NCBI RefSeq assembly: GCF_014069575.1
Contig: NZ_CP059675.1
Location: forward strand, 1,302,001-1,366,000
Source: Schaalia sp. JY-X169
GTDB taxonomy: Bacteria > Actinomycetota > Actinomycetes > Actinomycetales > Actinomycetaceae
Direction of reading: 5' to 3'
DNA: 64,000 nucleotides
Position numbers and translations under genes: made by a program. Below the pieces are notes generated by a model that worked only from the letters and a program-made list of their open reading frames with translations, ran no database searches and was not told where the DNA came from. Shown piece after piece: positions 8,860-17,241 of this stretch (position 1 is the first letter of the stretch; every line of letters starts with the position of its first letter).

Positions 8860-10722
8860 ATGTCTGACCAAACTATCGCTAGTGCACCAACCACAACTGA
8901 CGCCGACTCCGTGGAGTTTCCTGGCCGCGGCGTGGCCCAGGTCATCGTCGACATCGATGCTCCCCACCTGGATGAGCCGTACGATTATGCCGTACCCGTA
9001 GAGTTTCGCGACACGGTATGCGTAGGTTCACAGGTTCAGGTCCGTTTTGGACGACGGAGGGTGAGCGGCTATGTCGTGGGATTATCCGCAAGCTCGTCAT
9101 TCTCTGGAAAACTGGCTCCCATTTTGCGGGTTGTCACACCGCTTCCAGTCCTGTCCAAGGCTCTTCTTGAGACGATCAACTACCTGAGCCTTCGCTACTG
9201 CGCGACAAGGAGTCAGCTTCTCTCATTCGTTGTGCCTACCCGTCGGGCCCGCGTCGAAAAAAGCTTCGGGGATGCGATTGCGACCGCACGCAGCGCGGGA
9301 GAGGGCATCTTCCAGGAGCCTGCCACCGCTCTGCTACCGCCGTCGCAGGTTGAGAGGAAGGTGATCACCGCACTTCCCGGTGACCGCCAGAAAATGCTTA
9401 CCAACCTGGTGAGTGAGATCGCAGCACTGGGGGCAACCGCCCTCGTCCTAGCACCAACTGCCGCGTCAAGCCAACAGATTTGCGGGGAACTAGAGCAGAG
9501 CCCTGGGCTGCGTGTGGGACACATTGATGCTGAACAGAGTGCTGATCGTCGCTATCGCGTCTATCTTCAGGCGCTTCTGGGCAGGTTTGACGTTCTGGTC
9601 GGTTCCAGATCGGCGGTGTGGACACCACTCCCGAACCTTCACACGATCGTCATCTGGGACGACGGAGACGATCGCTACAGGGAACAAAGGGCACCCAGGC
9701 TGGACGCCCTCGACGTGGCGGTCGCTCGCAGCCATGTCGAGCATGTGGCGCTCGTGTGTTTGTCGTACGCACGCTCTATCAAGGCTCAGGCGCTGGTGGA
9801 GACCGGTTGGGCGTCCGAGGTCGTTCCCCCCGGGGACCTAGTTCGTTCCACAGTTCCGCGAGTGGCGATGTTTGATGGTTTTTCCGCTGAGCGCGAGGGC
9901 GCGACCGGGTTCACGCGACTACCCGACGCCGCTTACCGAATGATACGGAAGGGATTAACGGAAGGTCCTGTCCTTGTCTCAGTTCCTGCGGCAGGTTCGG
10001 TAACAGAAACTGGATCCGGCTACTTTCGAGTTGGATCCGATCGGGTCCGCGATGAACTCGAGAGGGCATTTCCCGGGGTGCAAGTAGTGGTCTCTTCATC
10101 TACCGGGGGAGTGGTGCGATCCCTGGAAGATTCCCAAGGCATAGTCGTCTCGACGCCCGGGGTCGAGCCGCGGACTTCGGAAGGCTACTCATCAATCGTG
10201 ATCACGGGAGCAAGTGGCGTGGCGTACCGCGATAGCCTGGACGGGAGCCTCGACGCCCTCCGCAGGTGGATGGAAGCGGCGGCTCTCGCGGCGCCGAAGG
10301 CCCCACTCCTGCTGGTCGGTGAAGTCCCCATGCCTCTTCTGGATTCACTCGTGTACTGGCGCCCTCAAATTCTGGCTCACGATGAATGGATGAGGCGGCA
10401 AGAGTTGGGGTTTCCGCCCGCACGATGGACGGTTGCCATAGAGGGCAACACCTTCGCTGTTGAGGCAGAGTTGGCGGCCGCAGAGCAGTCAATGGGGGTG
10501 GCACAGGCTCGATTCCCCGGCGAAGAATGGGCCCCTCTCACGCTGGTGAGTCACGAAACCCGGGTTGGAGACGATGGGCACGTAAGAGAGCGTGTAGTTT
10601 TGTCGGTGGCTCCTCGTAACATTCGAAGACTAATGGTGGCGTTGGGGGAAGCGCGACGGGAGCTCAGTCGTAATGGCCGGGAGCTACCAGGCTTTGACAT
10701 CAACCCCAGTTCACTGGTTTAA
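8860..10722 (+). CDS. priA: PriA-like primosomal protein, helicase-inactive
   Basis: A 620-residue relative of PriA, the replication-restart helicase. The N-terminal 3'-end-binding region (RGVAQVIVDIDAPHLDEPYDY) is well kept. The ATPase is not: the Walker A position reads GDRQKMLTNL, the DEEH box reads WDDGDD, and the paired zinc cysteines of the C-terminal part are absent. The gene lies between metK and fmt as in other Actinobacteria, where PriA is generally thought to lack helicase activity. Start ATG has GGGAGGTGGACGC upstream. It may still act as a restart scaffold. Confidence 0.85.
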   Translation: MSDQTIASAPTTTDADSVEFPGRGVAQVIVDIDAPHLDEPYDYAVPVEFRDTVCVGSQVQVRFGRRRVSGYVVGLSASSSFSGKLAPILRVVTPLPVLSKALLETINYLSLRYCATRSQLLSFVVPTRRARVEKSFGDAIATARSAGEGIFQEPATALLPPSQVERKVITALPGDRQKMLTNLVSEIAALGATALVLAPTAASSQQICGELEQSPGLRVGHIDAEQSADRRYRVYLQALLGRFDVLVGSRSAVWTPLPNLHTIVIWDDGDDRYREQRAPRLDALDVAVARSHVEHVALVCLSYARSIKAQALVETGWASEVVPPGDLVRSTVPRVAMFDGFSAEREGATGFTRLPDAAYRMIRKGLTEGPVLVSVPAAGSVTETGSGYFRVGSDRVRDELERAFPGVQVVVSSSTGGVVRSLEDSQGIVVSTPGVEPRTSEGYSSIVITGASGVAYRDSLDGSLDALRRWMEAAALAAPKAPLLLVGEVPMPLLDSLVYWRPQILAHDEWMRRQELGFPPARWTVAIEGNTFAVEAELAAAEQSMGVAQARFPGEEWAPLTLVSHETRVGDDGHVRERVVLSVAPRNIRRLMVALGEARRELSRNGRELPGFDINPSSLV

Positions 10723-10753
10723 CAACGTCAGGTAAGGAAAGGGGCGCAGAATC

Positions 10754-11746
10754 TTGGCGCTACGCATTATTTTTGGCGGTACCCCGAGTGTCGCACTCCC
10801 GACTCTTGCCGCCCTCGTCGAATCAGAGCACAGCGTGGTTGGGGTGGTGACACGGCCCCCAAGACGGCGGGGACGCTCAAAAGCACTGGTTCCCAGTGAG
10901 GTGGCGGCCTTCGCACAAGAGCATGGAATTCCGCTTCTTGAGACAGAACGTCCCAGGGATGATGAGTCATTGGCGTGGATAAAATCCGCCCGCGCCGATC
11001 TGGGGGTGGTCGTCGCCTTTGGCGCACTCCTCACACAGCCTGTTCTCGATGCGCTTCCGCTGGGGTGGATCAATCTTCATTTTTCATCGTTGCCAGATCT
11101 GCGCGGTGCTGCGCCGGTGCAAAGGGCACTTCTTCGCGGGGACACGGAACTAGGTAGCAGCGTGTTCCAACTCGAACGGGGAATGGATACGGGCCCGGTG
11201 TTCTCATCCGTGCGGCACTCGATTGATCCTCATGCGACGTCCGGGGAAGCACTTGAACACCTTGGTAGCGTTGGGGCCGCTCAGGTTGTTGCTGTCGTGG
11301 ACGCCCTGAGTGAGGGGACCGCTGTCGCGGTGCCTCAGGATACGGGCGTGTATGGAGAGAACATTTCACAGGCACCCAAGCTGGCTCGAGCCGATGGCTT
11401 TATCGACTTCAAGGAGGCGGCTGGCGAGGTGGTAGACCGCGTGCGCGGGGTAACGCCAGATCCGGGAGCGTGGACCACCCTTCCTGACAGATCAGTCATG
11501 AAACTGGGTCCGCTCCACCGGATTTCGCCACAGGGCGGTGAGCTCCCAACAGAAAAAGACAGGGCTCTACCGGGCTCAATGACACTTGAAAAGGGCGGTC
11601 TACAAGTCGCCTGCGCGGACGGCGCAGTCCAACTCGGTGAGGTTGGTCCGGCAGGAAAGAAGTGGATGGCCGCCAGCGATTGGTTTCGCGGTGCTCGACT
11701 GCCAGAAGGCGCACGTTTAGGCGGGGCAATGGATGGGGGCAAGTAG
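10754..11746 (+). CDS. fmt: Methionyl-tRNA formyltransferase
   Basis: Formylates initiator Met-tRNA. The 330 residues show FGGTPSVALPTL at the start, VVAFGALL, the formyl-transfer signature LHFSSLPDLRGAAPVQRAL, QLERGMDTGP and a C-terminal OB-like domain. The start is TTG at 10754 with AGGAAAGGGG upstream. The stop TAG directly abuts the ATG of rsmB, so these two are one unit after priA. Confidence 0.94.
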   Translation: MALRIIFGGTPSVALPTLAALVESEHSVVGVVTRPPRRRGRSKALVPSEVAAFAQEHGIPLLETERPRDDESLAWIKSARADLGVVVAFGALLTQPVLDALPLGWINLHFSSLPDLRGAAPVQRALLRGDTELGSSVFQLERGMDTGPVFSSVRHSIDPHATSGEALEHLGSVGAAQVVAVVDALSEGTAVAVPQDTGVYGENISQAPKLARADGFIDFKEAAGEVVDRVRGVTPDPGAWTTLPDRSVMKLGPLHRISPQGGELPTEKDRALPGSMTLEKGGLQVACADGAVQLGEVGPAGKKWMAASDWFRGARLPEGARLGGAMDGGK

Positions 11747-13168
11747 ATGAGTGTCAAGGGTGGTAAAACGGATCCAGCCAGGATGGTGGCGGCCGAAGTC
11801 CTCATTGAAGTTGAAGAGGGGGGCAGATTCGCCAACTTAGTCCTTCCCAAGGCGCTAAGGACTGAGCAAACCAGAAACAGGCGCTTTGACTTCAGGGATA
11901 GCGCGTTCACCTCAGAGCTGGTCTATGGCACTCTGCGGCGTCAAGGACTGCTTGACTTCGCATTGGCTAAGCACTGCTCGAAGCCGCTCCTCAGCTTGGA
12001 TATCCCTGTCCTGGTCAGCCTCCGCATGGGGGCCTACCAGCTTCTATATATGAGGGTCGCGGACCATGCAGCGGTGTCAGAAACCGTTGAGGTGGCACGC
12101 AGTCTGGCAGGCGAAGGAGCATCTAAGTTTGTCAATGCTGTTCTGCGCTCCCTGCAACGTGAAGGGAGCGAGGCCGTGTTCGCACGGGTTGCCGCGATTG
12201 GTGATGAGCAGACCCGCTTGGCCACGAAACACTCCCATCCCGGATGGATTGTTTCTGACATCCGCGAAGCCTTACGTGCAAGGGGCATTGACCCCAACGA
12301 GCTCGGTGATGCACTTGAGGCTAACAACGCTGCACCACGCGTCACACTTGTTGCCAGACCCGGATTAATTACCGCCGCCGAACTCGCCCAGGAGGCCGAG
12401 GATGTCTTGGGTGTAACAACGCGGCAGGGCAGCATTAGCGAGTATGCGGTGGTACTCGACGAGGGCGGTGACCCCGGGGCGCTCCCATCCGTGAGAAGCG
12501 GTCGCGCCGCAGTTCAAGACGAAGGCTCTCAGCTGGCTGCGATCCTTCTTGCTCAGGCACCAGTGCAAGGAAGCGACACCCGTTGGCTCGACATGTGTGC
12601 TGGGCCAGGCGGCAAGTCCGCGCTCCTCGCCGCGCTCGGGTCAGATCGGGGCGTGGAGCTCATTGCGAATGAGGTAAACCCCCGCAGGGCTCGCCTAGTC
12701 GAGCGATCGGTGCAGGCAGTCAGCAACGTTACTGTAACGACTTCTGATGGAAGAGATATCAAGACGGACCAACTCTTTGACCGGGTGCTGGTTGATGCTC
12801 CCTGCCTGGGCTTGGGTTCACTACGGCGCCGGCCCGAATCAAGGTGGCGTCACTCCCGAAGCGACCTCGACGAACTGATCCCCTTACAAGAGGAGCTCCT
12901 GGCTTCAGGAATGCGCTTGACCAGGCCCGGGGGAGTGATCGCCTGGGTGACCTGCTCACCTCACACCGCGGAAACTCTCGGACAGGTTCAAAAGGTTCTT
13001 GACGGAGGGTTAGTGGAGCTGGTTGACGCTGCAGCGCTGGCACAGGCGGGCTCTCCCGACGATCTGGATCTGCAAACCGGAGACGACATCGCCGCGCAGA
13101 CTGTTCAACTGTGGCCCCACCGCCACGGGACCGACGCCATGTTCGTAGCATTACTGAGACGCATGTAG
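11747..13168 (+). CDS. rsmB: 16S rRNA m5C967 methyltransferase (RsmB/Sun)
   Basis: Methylates C967 of 16S rRNA using S-adenosylmethionine. The 473 residues have a NusB-like N-terminal RNA-binding domain (LVYGTLRRQGLLDF, FVNAVLRSL) and a C-terminal Rossmann methyltransferase: DEGSQLAA, DMCAGPGGKSALLAAL, VDAPCLGLGSLRRRPE with the first catalytic Cys, and WVTCSPHTAE with the second. It starts immediately after fmt and ends 18 bases before rpe. Confidence 0.94.
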   Translation: MSVKGGKTDPARMVAAEVLIEVEEGGRFANLVLPKALRTEQTRNRRFDFRDSAFTSELVYGTLRRQGLLDFALAKHCSKPLLSLDIPVLVSLRMGAYQLLYMRVADHAAVSETVEVARSLAGEGASKFVNAVLRSLQREGSEAVFARVAAIGDEQTRLATKHSHPGWIVSDIREALRARGIDPNELGDALEANNAAPRVTLVARPGLITAAELAQEAEDVLGVTTRQGSISEYAVVLDEGGDPGALPSVRSGRAAVQDEGSQLAAILLAQAPVQGSDTRWLDMCAGPGGKSALLAALGSDRGVELIANEVNPRRARLVERSVQAVSNVTVTTSDGRDIKTDQLFDRVLVDAPCLGLGSLRRRPESRWRHSRSDLDELIPLQEELLASGMRLTRPGGVIAWVTCSPHTAETLGQVQKVLDGGLVELVDAAALAQAGSPDDLDLQTGDDIAAQTVQLWPHRHGTDAMFVALLRRM

Positions 13169-13174
13169 GACAGA

Positions 13175-13180
13175 TAGGGT
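13175..13180 (+). promoter_or_regulatory. Predicted -10 box for leaderless rpe
   Basis: TAGGGT occupies exactly -12 to -7 from the ATG of rpe at 13187, the spacing expected if transcription starts at the A of the start codon. A GAGG just upstream of ATG is too close to act well as a ribosome site. Confidence 0.5.
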
Positions 13181-13186
13181 AGAGGA

Positions 13187-13870
13187 ATGGATGTAAAGAT
13201 AGCCCCGTCAATTCTCTCCTGCGACATCGGCCGCCTTGCCCAAGAGCTTGACCGTATTTCAAACGCGGACCTGGTGCACGTAGATGTTATGGATGGCCAC
13301 TTTGTACCGAACCTGACGTGGGGTCTTCCCGTTGTGGAGGCCGCGGTTCGACACGGGGGACTTCCTGTTGACACGCACCTCATGATCGAAGATCCTGACC
13401 GCTGGGCCGTACAGTACGCGCAAGCGGGCGCGGCCTCGGTCACCTTCCATGCCGAAGCGGCAACGGCACCAATCACGCTTGCGCGGAGCATTCGCAAGGC
13501 AGGGGCACGTGCAGCAGTGGCCTTCCGACCCTCGACTCAAATCGGCGCCTACCTGGACTTCATAGACGAATTCGACATGATTTTGGTGATGACCGTTGAG
13601 CCAGGCTTCGGAGGACAACGGTTCCTAGATTCGACATTGCCGAAGATTCGCCAAGTTCGCAAAGCCATTACTGATTGCGGTGCGGCAATACAGCTTCAGG
13701 TCGATGGGGGAATCGATAAGCAGACTATTCTCGGTGCAGCCGAGGCCGGAGCCGATGTTTTCGTGGCAGGCTCAGCAGTGTTCGACAGCGACGATCCGGC
13801 CGCACAGATAGAGGCCCTGCGTAGAGAGGCTAATGCAATCCTCAACGGCCCCAAGGCATTCTTGGCCTAG
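13187..13870 (+). CDS. rpe: Ribulose-phosphate 3-epimerase
   Basis: Interconverts ribulose-5-phosphate and xylulose-5-phosphate in the pentose phosphate pathway. The 227-residue TIM barrel shows APSILSCD, HVDVMDGHFVPNLT, DTHLMIEDP, MTVEPGFGGQRF and QVDGGI, covering the metal ligands and phosphate site. Position after rsmB is conserved in Actinobacteria, where the riboflavin operon usually comes next; here an FMN riboswitch and a transporter follow instead. Confidence 0.96.
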   Translation: MDVKIAPSILSCDIGRLAQELDRISNADLVHVDVMDGHFVPNLTWGLPVVEAAVRHGGLPVDTHLMIEDPDRWAVQYAQAGAASVTFHAEAATAPITLARSIRKAGARAAVAFRPSTQIGAYLDFIDEFDMILVMTVEPGFGGQRFLDSTLPKIRQVRKAITDCGAAIQLQVDGGIDKQTILGAAEAGADVFVAGSAVFDSDDPAAQIEALRREANAILNGPKAFLA

Positions 13871-13931
13871 TATTGCCGTTCGTGACAAACCATGCACCAG
13901 GCTCCGCTACCGCCGATGCTGAACACCATGG

Positions 13932-13937
13932 CATAAT
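13932..13937 (+). promoter_or_regulatory. Candidate extended -10 promoter of the FMN riboswitch transcript
   Basis: TGGCATAAT reads as an extended -10 (TGN plus CATAAT) and predicts a start near 13944, just before the first paired bases of the riboswitch. No convincing -35 is seen. Confidence 0.4.
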
Positions 13938-13944
13938 CGAAGCA

Positions 13945-14059
13945 TAGCTCCGGGGTCGGTGAAAGTCCGAGCCGGCGGTGAAAGCCCGCGACCCGCCATC
14001 AGGCGGTTGAATCGGTGAAATTCCGATGCCGACGGTTAAAGTCCGGATGGGAGGAGCGG
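13945..14059 (+). promoter_or_regulatory. FMN riboswitch (RFN element)
   Basis: The conserved RFN blocks appear in order: GGGGTCGGTGAAAGTCCG, CCGGCGGT, AAAGCCCGCGA, CGGTGAAATTCCGATGCCGA, then GTTAAAGTCCGGATGGGAGG. P1 closes between GCTCC (13947-13951) and GGAGC (14053-14057). FMN riboswitches repress riboflavin synthesis or uptake genes when FMN is high. About 50 bases separate it from the GTG of the permease; no run of T follows, so control of translation start is more likely than termination (inference). Confidence 0.95.
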
Positions 14060-14107
14060 GCCGTCAGTGCTACCTGGCGCGCCCTACCCCGTGGCGGAAA
14101 GGCTACG

Positions 14108-14926
14108 GTGGCCAGACGCACAAACCAATCCTCGCCATTCCTTGCCTGGATGGCGCCCCTAAGCATCGCCGTAATCGTGCTGGGGCTGTGGTGGATGCTC
14201 ACAACTCTGCGACCGGTTGAAGCCTGGGTATTTCCTACCCCCAACGCCTTTTTCGAAAGGCTCGTGACCCTGCTGAGTCAGTCGTGGATGTGGCAAAGGA
14301 TTGCGGTTACATCAGGCGAAGCTGTCATTGGGGCGGTATTTGGCACAGTCGTTGCTCTTCCCCTAGCCTGGGGGATCTTCAACAACGAGTTTGTCCGCGC
14401 TGGAGTTGAGCCATTTCTGGGAGCAACCCAGGCGATCCCGGCCATTGCCATCGCACCCCTTTTGGTCCTGTGGATGGGAAACGGGTTCACGCCGATTATC
14501 GTCCTTTGTGCACTGATCACGTTCTTTCCCGTCCTCGTCTCCACAACTGTCGGCTTGCGCCAGATGGATACCGACGTCCTCGATGCAGCGGCTCTCGATG
14601 GGGCATCGGGATGGGCCATGATCCACTCGATCGAGGCACCGTTGGCCGCCCCGGCAATACTGGCCGGTATTCGCAATGGATTCGCACTATCCGTCACCGG
14701 CGCGATTGTCGGTGAGATGGTGATGGGCGGGGCGGGACTCGGTCAGGTGCTAACGCAGCAGCGGCACAACCTCGACACCGCAGGAATGTTCGTCACTGTT
14801 TTCATCCTCGCCACTATGGCCATGATCCTTTACGGCCTCATCTACAGCGCGGAGCGTCGCGCACGCCGCGACGTTTCACCTTCACGACACGATCGCCCTC
14901 GACCAGAAAGCAGGACATCAGCATGA
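14108..14926 (+). CDS. ribX: ABC transporter permease, riboflavin uptake (RibX-like)
   Basis: A membrane permease of the nitrate/taurine/thiamine-precursor type: about six hydrophobic segments and the EAA-loop-like ALDGASGWAMIHSIEAPLA. The frame is open from 14015 but that start lies inside the riboswitch; GTG at 14108 has GGAAAGG upstream and gives 272 residues beginning with a polar stretch. Control by an FMN riboswitch and pairing with an NMT1-like lipoprotein match RibXY, described for Chloroflexus and some Actinobacteria. No ATPase gene lies beside it. Substrate is inferred from the riboswitch. Confidence 0.82.
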   Translation: MARRTNQSSPFLAWMAPLSIAVIVLGLWWMLTTLRPVEAWVFPTPNAFFERLVTLLSQSWMWQRIAVTSGEAVIGAVFGTVVALPLAWGIFNNEFVRAGVEPFLGATQAIPAIAIAPLLVLWMGNGFTPIIVLCALITFFPVLVSTTVGLRQMDTDVLDAAALDGASGWAMIHSIEAPLAAPAILAGIRNGFALSVTGAIVGEMVMGGAGLGQVLTQQRHNLDTAGMFVTVFILATMAMILYGLIYSAERRARRDVSPSRHDRPRPESRTSA

Positions 14927-16026
14927 CCGCTACTGCAACCAAGAGAACGTCACGAAGCGCACGTCTGCTGACGGCTGCCAGCATCCTCCTTGTCTCGACA
15001 ATGGGACTGGCAGGGTGTGCGGGCTCGTCGACACCCCAAAGCGGAGGTACGACCGCAGGCGAAATCCCGCAATCCGGCCTGGCGGGGGAGACCGTAGATC
15101 TGGGTGTCGGAGGAGAAGGAGTCACCATTGGGCTTACCTACGTTCCCAGTGTTCAGTTTGCGCCCGTTTACGTAGCGGGTACGGATGAGATCTTTCGCGC
15201 GGCTGGCATCGGGGCCTCCATTCGGCACCACGGAGGTGATGAGGGGCTCTTCACCGCTTTGATGTCGGGAGACGAGGACGTCACTGTTGCTAGTGGCGAT
15301 GAGGTCCTCCAGGCCCGCACTATGGGGATGGATCTGGTTTCGATCGGTGCTTACTACCACGAGTACCCGGTTGTTGTCGTGGCTAAGGAAGACAGCGGAA
15401 TTTCGACAATCGCTGACTTACGCGGCAAAAAAGTGGGATTGCCAGGTGAATTTGGCTCCAACTGGTTTGGACTCCTAGCGGCTCTCCAGGATGCAAACAT
15501 GACCACGGGGGACATAACAGTGGTCCCCATTGGCTATACGCAAGCAGCATCTTTGGCATCGGACCAAGTGGACGCGATAGTTGGATTCGTGAATTCAGAT
15601 GTGGTCCAGTTGCAGGATTTGGGAGTCCCAATCACGGTTGTCCCTCTCACCGAAGACCCCACACCGCTGGTTGGGGCATCAATCGTCACGACCCGTAAGT
15701 GGCTTGACGCCAATCCGAAGTTGGCCGAGGGCGTAGTCGGAGCTATCACCGCGGGTGCAGACCGAGTTGTGGCAAATCCTCAGCACGCACTTGAGGTGAC
15801 AGCCCTGTGGGATCCGGCTTTGGAAGACCCACAAACACGACGGGGAGCCAGCGCTGTCCTGGACGCAACCATTCCGCTCTGGCTTGATTCCGAGGGCGTC
15901 ACATCCGGCTTACAGAACCTTGAGACATGGGCAGAAATGGGCACCTTCCTGTCAGGTGTCCTGGACGAAGAGATTCCCAAAGCCGAGGTCGAGGCAGCCG
16001 TGACTAACGACTTCGCGAAGAAGTGA
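14923..16026 (+). CDS. ribY: Substrate-binding lipoprotein, NMT1/THI5-like (RibY-like)
   Basis: A 367-residue lipoprotein: basic N terminus, hydrophobic stretch and lipobox GLAGC around residues 29-33. The mature part resembles the NMT1/THI5 periplasmic-binding fold (VQFAPVYVA, DLRGKKVGLPGEFGS, LASDQVDAIVGF). Members bind pyrimidine thiamine precursors, sulfonates or, in RibY, riboflavin. ATG overlaps the permease stop (ATGA), so both are translated from the FMN-controlled transcript. Riboflavin or another flavin is the probable ligand. Confidence 0.82.
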   Translation: MTATATKRTSRSARLLTAASILLVSTMGLAGCAGSSTPQSGGTTAGEIPQSGLAGETVDLGVGGEGVTIGLTYVPSVQFAPVYVAGTDEIFRAAGIGASIRHHGGDEGLFTALMSGDEDVTVASGDEVLQARTMGMDLVSIGAYYHEYPVVVVAKEDSGISTIADLRGKKVGLPGEFGSNWFGLLAALQDANMTTGDITVVPIGYTQAASLASDQVDAIVGFVNSDVVQLQDLGVPITVVPLTEDPTPLVGASIVTTRKWLDANPKLAEGVVGAITAGADRVVANPQHALEVTALWDPALEDPQTRRGASAVLDATIPLWLDSEGVTSGLQNLETWAEMGTFLSGVLDEEIPKAEVEAAVTNDFAKK

Positions 16027-16082
16027 GAGGCGAATTACTCTTCCCGGCGCGGACACATTCCACTGCTTCCGGACTGCCCGGT

Positions 16083-16088
16083 TAGGGT
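16083..16088 (+). promoter_or_regulatory. Predicted -10 box for leaderless hisE
   Basis: TAGGGT lies exactly at -12 to -7 from the hisE ATG (16095). The bases between, TTTCCC, cannot serve as a ribosome site, so a leaderless transcript is likely. Confidence 0.55.
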
Positions 16089-16094
16089 TTTCCC

Positions 16095-16358
16095 ATGACC
16101 ACTTTCGAAGATCTTTTTGCTGAACTAGAAGTCAAAGCCAAGGACCGCCCTGAGGGTTCCGGCACCGTCAAGGAGCTTGACGCGGGCGTGCATGCAATCG
16201 GTAAGAAGATAGTTGAGGAAGCTGCGGAAGTCTGGATGGCTGCTGAGTACGAATCAAAAGCAGACCTTGCCCTGGAAATCTCTCAGCTGCTTTACCATCT
16301 GCAGGTCATGATGGTTGCAAAAGAGGTTTCCCTCGACGATATCTACAAGTACCTGTGA
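16095..16358 (+). CDS. hisE: Phosphoribosyl-ATP pyrophosphatase
   Basis: Second step of histidine synthesis, hydrolysing phosphoribosyl-ATP to phosphoribosyl-AMP. The 87 residues form one all-alpha MazG-like domain with [14 protein letters not shown] and the [11 protein letters not shown] helix, the metal-binding part. Length fits the standalone actinobacterial HisE (not fused to HisI). The start has no ribosome site but a TAGGGT box. Its stop overlaps the GTG of hisG. Confidence 0.93.
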   Translation: MTTFEDLFAELEVKAKDRPEGSGTVKELDAGVHAIGKKIVEEAAEVWMAAEYESKADLALEISQLLYHLQVMMVAKEVSLDDIYKYL

Positions 16359-17212
16359 GCAAAATGTTGCGAATTGCAGTTCCCAATAAGGGATCCCTCT
16401 CTGAGTCAGCTGTCAACCTCTTGGCCGAGGCCGGGTACAGGACCAGGCGCAGGGGCAGGGAACTCGTCCTTGCCGACGCCGCGAACGACGTGGAGATCTT
16501 CTTCCTCCGGCCTCGCGATATTGCGGTGTATGTGGGTCAGGGGCGAATCCAAGCGGGGATTACGGGTCGTGACCTTCTGCTAGATTCCGGCACTAAGGCA
16601 ACTGAGATGCTGGGACTTGGCTTCGGTCGCTCACGCTTCCGATTTGCTGCTCCCATTGGCACCAAGAGTGAACTCGCTGATCTTCAAGGGGCACGAATCG
16701 CTGCTTCTTACGACCTTCTGGTGAGCGGTTACCTCGCATCCCATGGGATAAACGCCGATGTGATTCACCTTGACGGAGCAGTCGAATCATCAGTGCAGTT
16801 AGGCGTTGCCGACGCCATAGCTGACGTTGTGGAGACAGGCTCGACACTCAAAGCTGCCGGACTAGAAACATTCGGCCCAACAATTCTTCAGTCGGAAGCA
16901 ATCCTCATTACCGCGCCCCAGCATCTTTCCGATCCAGCACTTCAAGTGTTGGAGCAGAGGCTGCGCGGTGTCATCGTCGCTCGCGATCACGTACTCATTG
17001 ACTACAACATTCGCGGCGACCACCTAGAGGCGGCCACAGCGTTGGCACCGGGTCTGGAATCGCCAACCGTTTCTACTCTGGCTGAGGCGGATTGGAAGGC
17101 AGTTCGGGTCGTTGTGCGCCGGGCTGACATGAACCAGGTCATGGACTCTCTGCTGAATGTCGGCGCTGAGGGCATCATCGTCACCTCCCTGGTTGCCTCT
17201 CGACTACGCTAG
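16355..17212 (+). CDS. hisG: ATP phosphoribosyltransferase, long form
   Basis: First committed step of histidine synthesis: ATP plus PRPP to phosphoribosyl-ATP. The 285 residues begin [16 protein letters not shown] and carry the family region [19 protein letters not shown], the PRPP loop. A C-terminal domain of about 75 residues is present, which in long-form HisG binds histidine and gives feedback inhibition; no hisZ is needed. GTG start in a GTGA overlap with hisE. Confidence 0.95.
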   Translation: MSKMLRIAVPNKGSLSESAVNLLAEAGYRTRRRGRELVLADAANDVEIFFLRPRDIAVYVGQGRIQAGITGRDLLLDSGTKATEMLGLGFGRSRFRFAAPIGTKSELADLQGARIAASYDLLVSGYLASHGINADVIHLDGAVESSVQLGVADAIADVVETGSTLKAAGLETFGPTILQSEAILITAPQHLSDPALQVLEQRLRGVIVARDHVLIDYNIRGDHLEAATALAPGLESPTVSTLAEADWKAVRVVVRRADMNQVMDSLLNVGAEGIIVTSLVASRLR

Positions 17213-17241
17213 GACAAGGCAAATAGAAACTTGGGGGCGCA

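Noticed and set aside
14015-14107. Longer permease start inside the FMN riboswitch
   Set aside because: The codons would fall on conserved riboswitch bases; GTG 14108 has a ribosome site and fits the fold.
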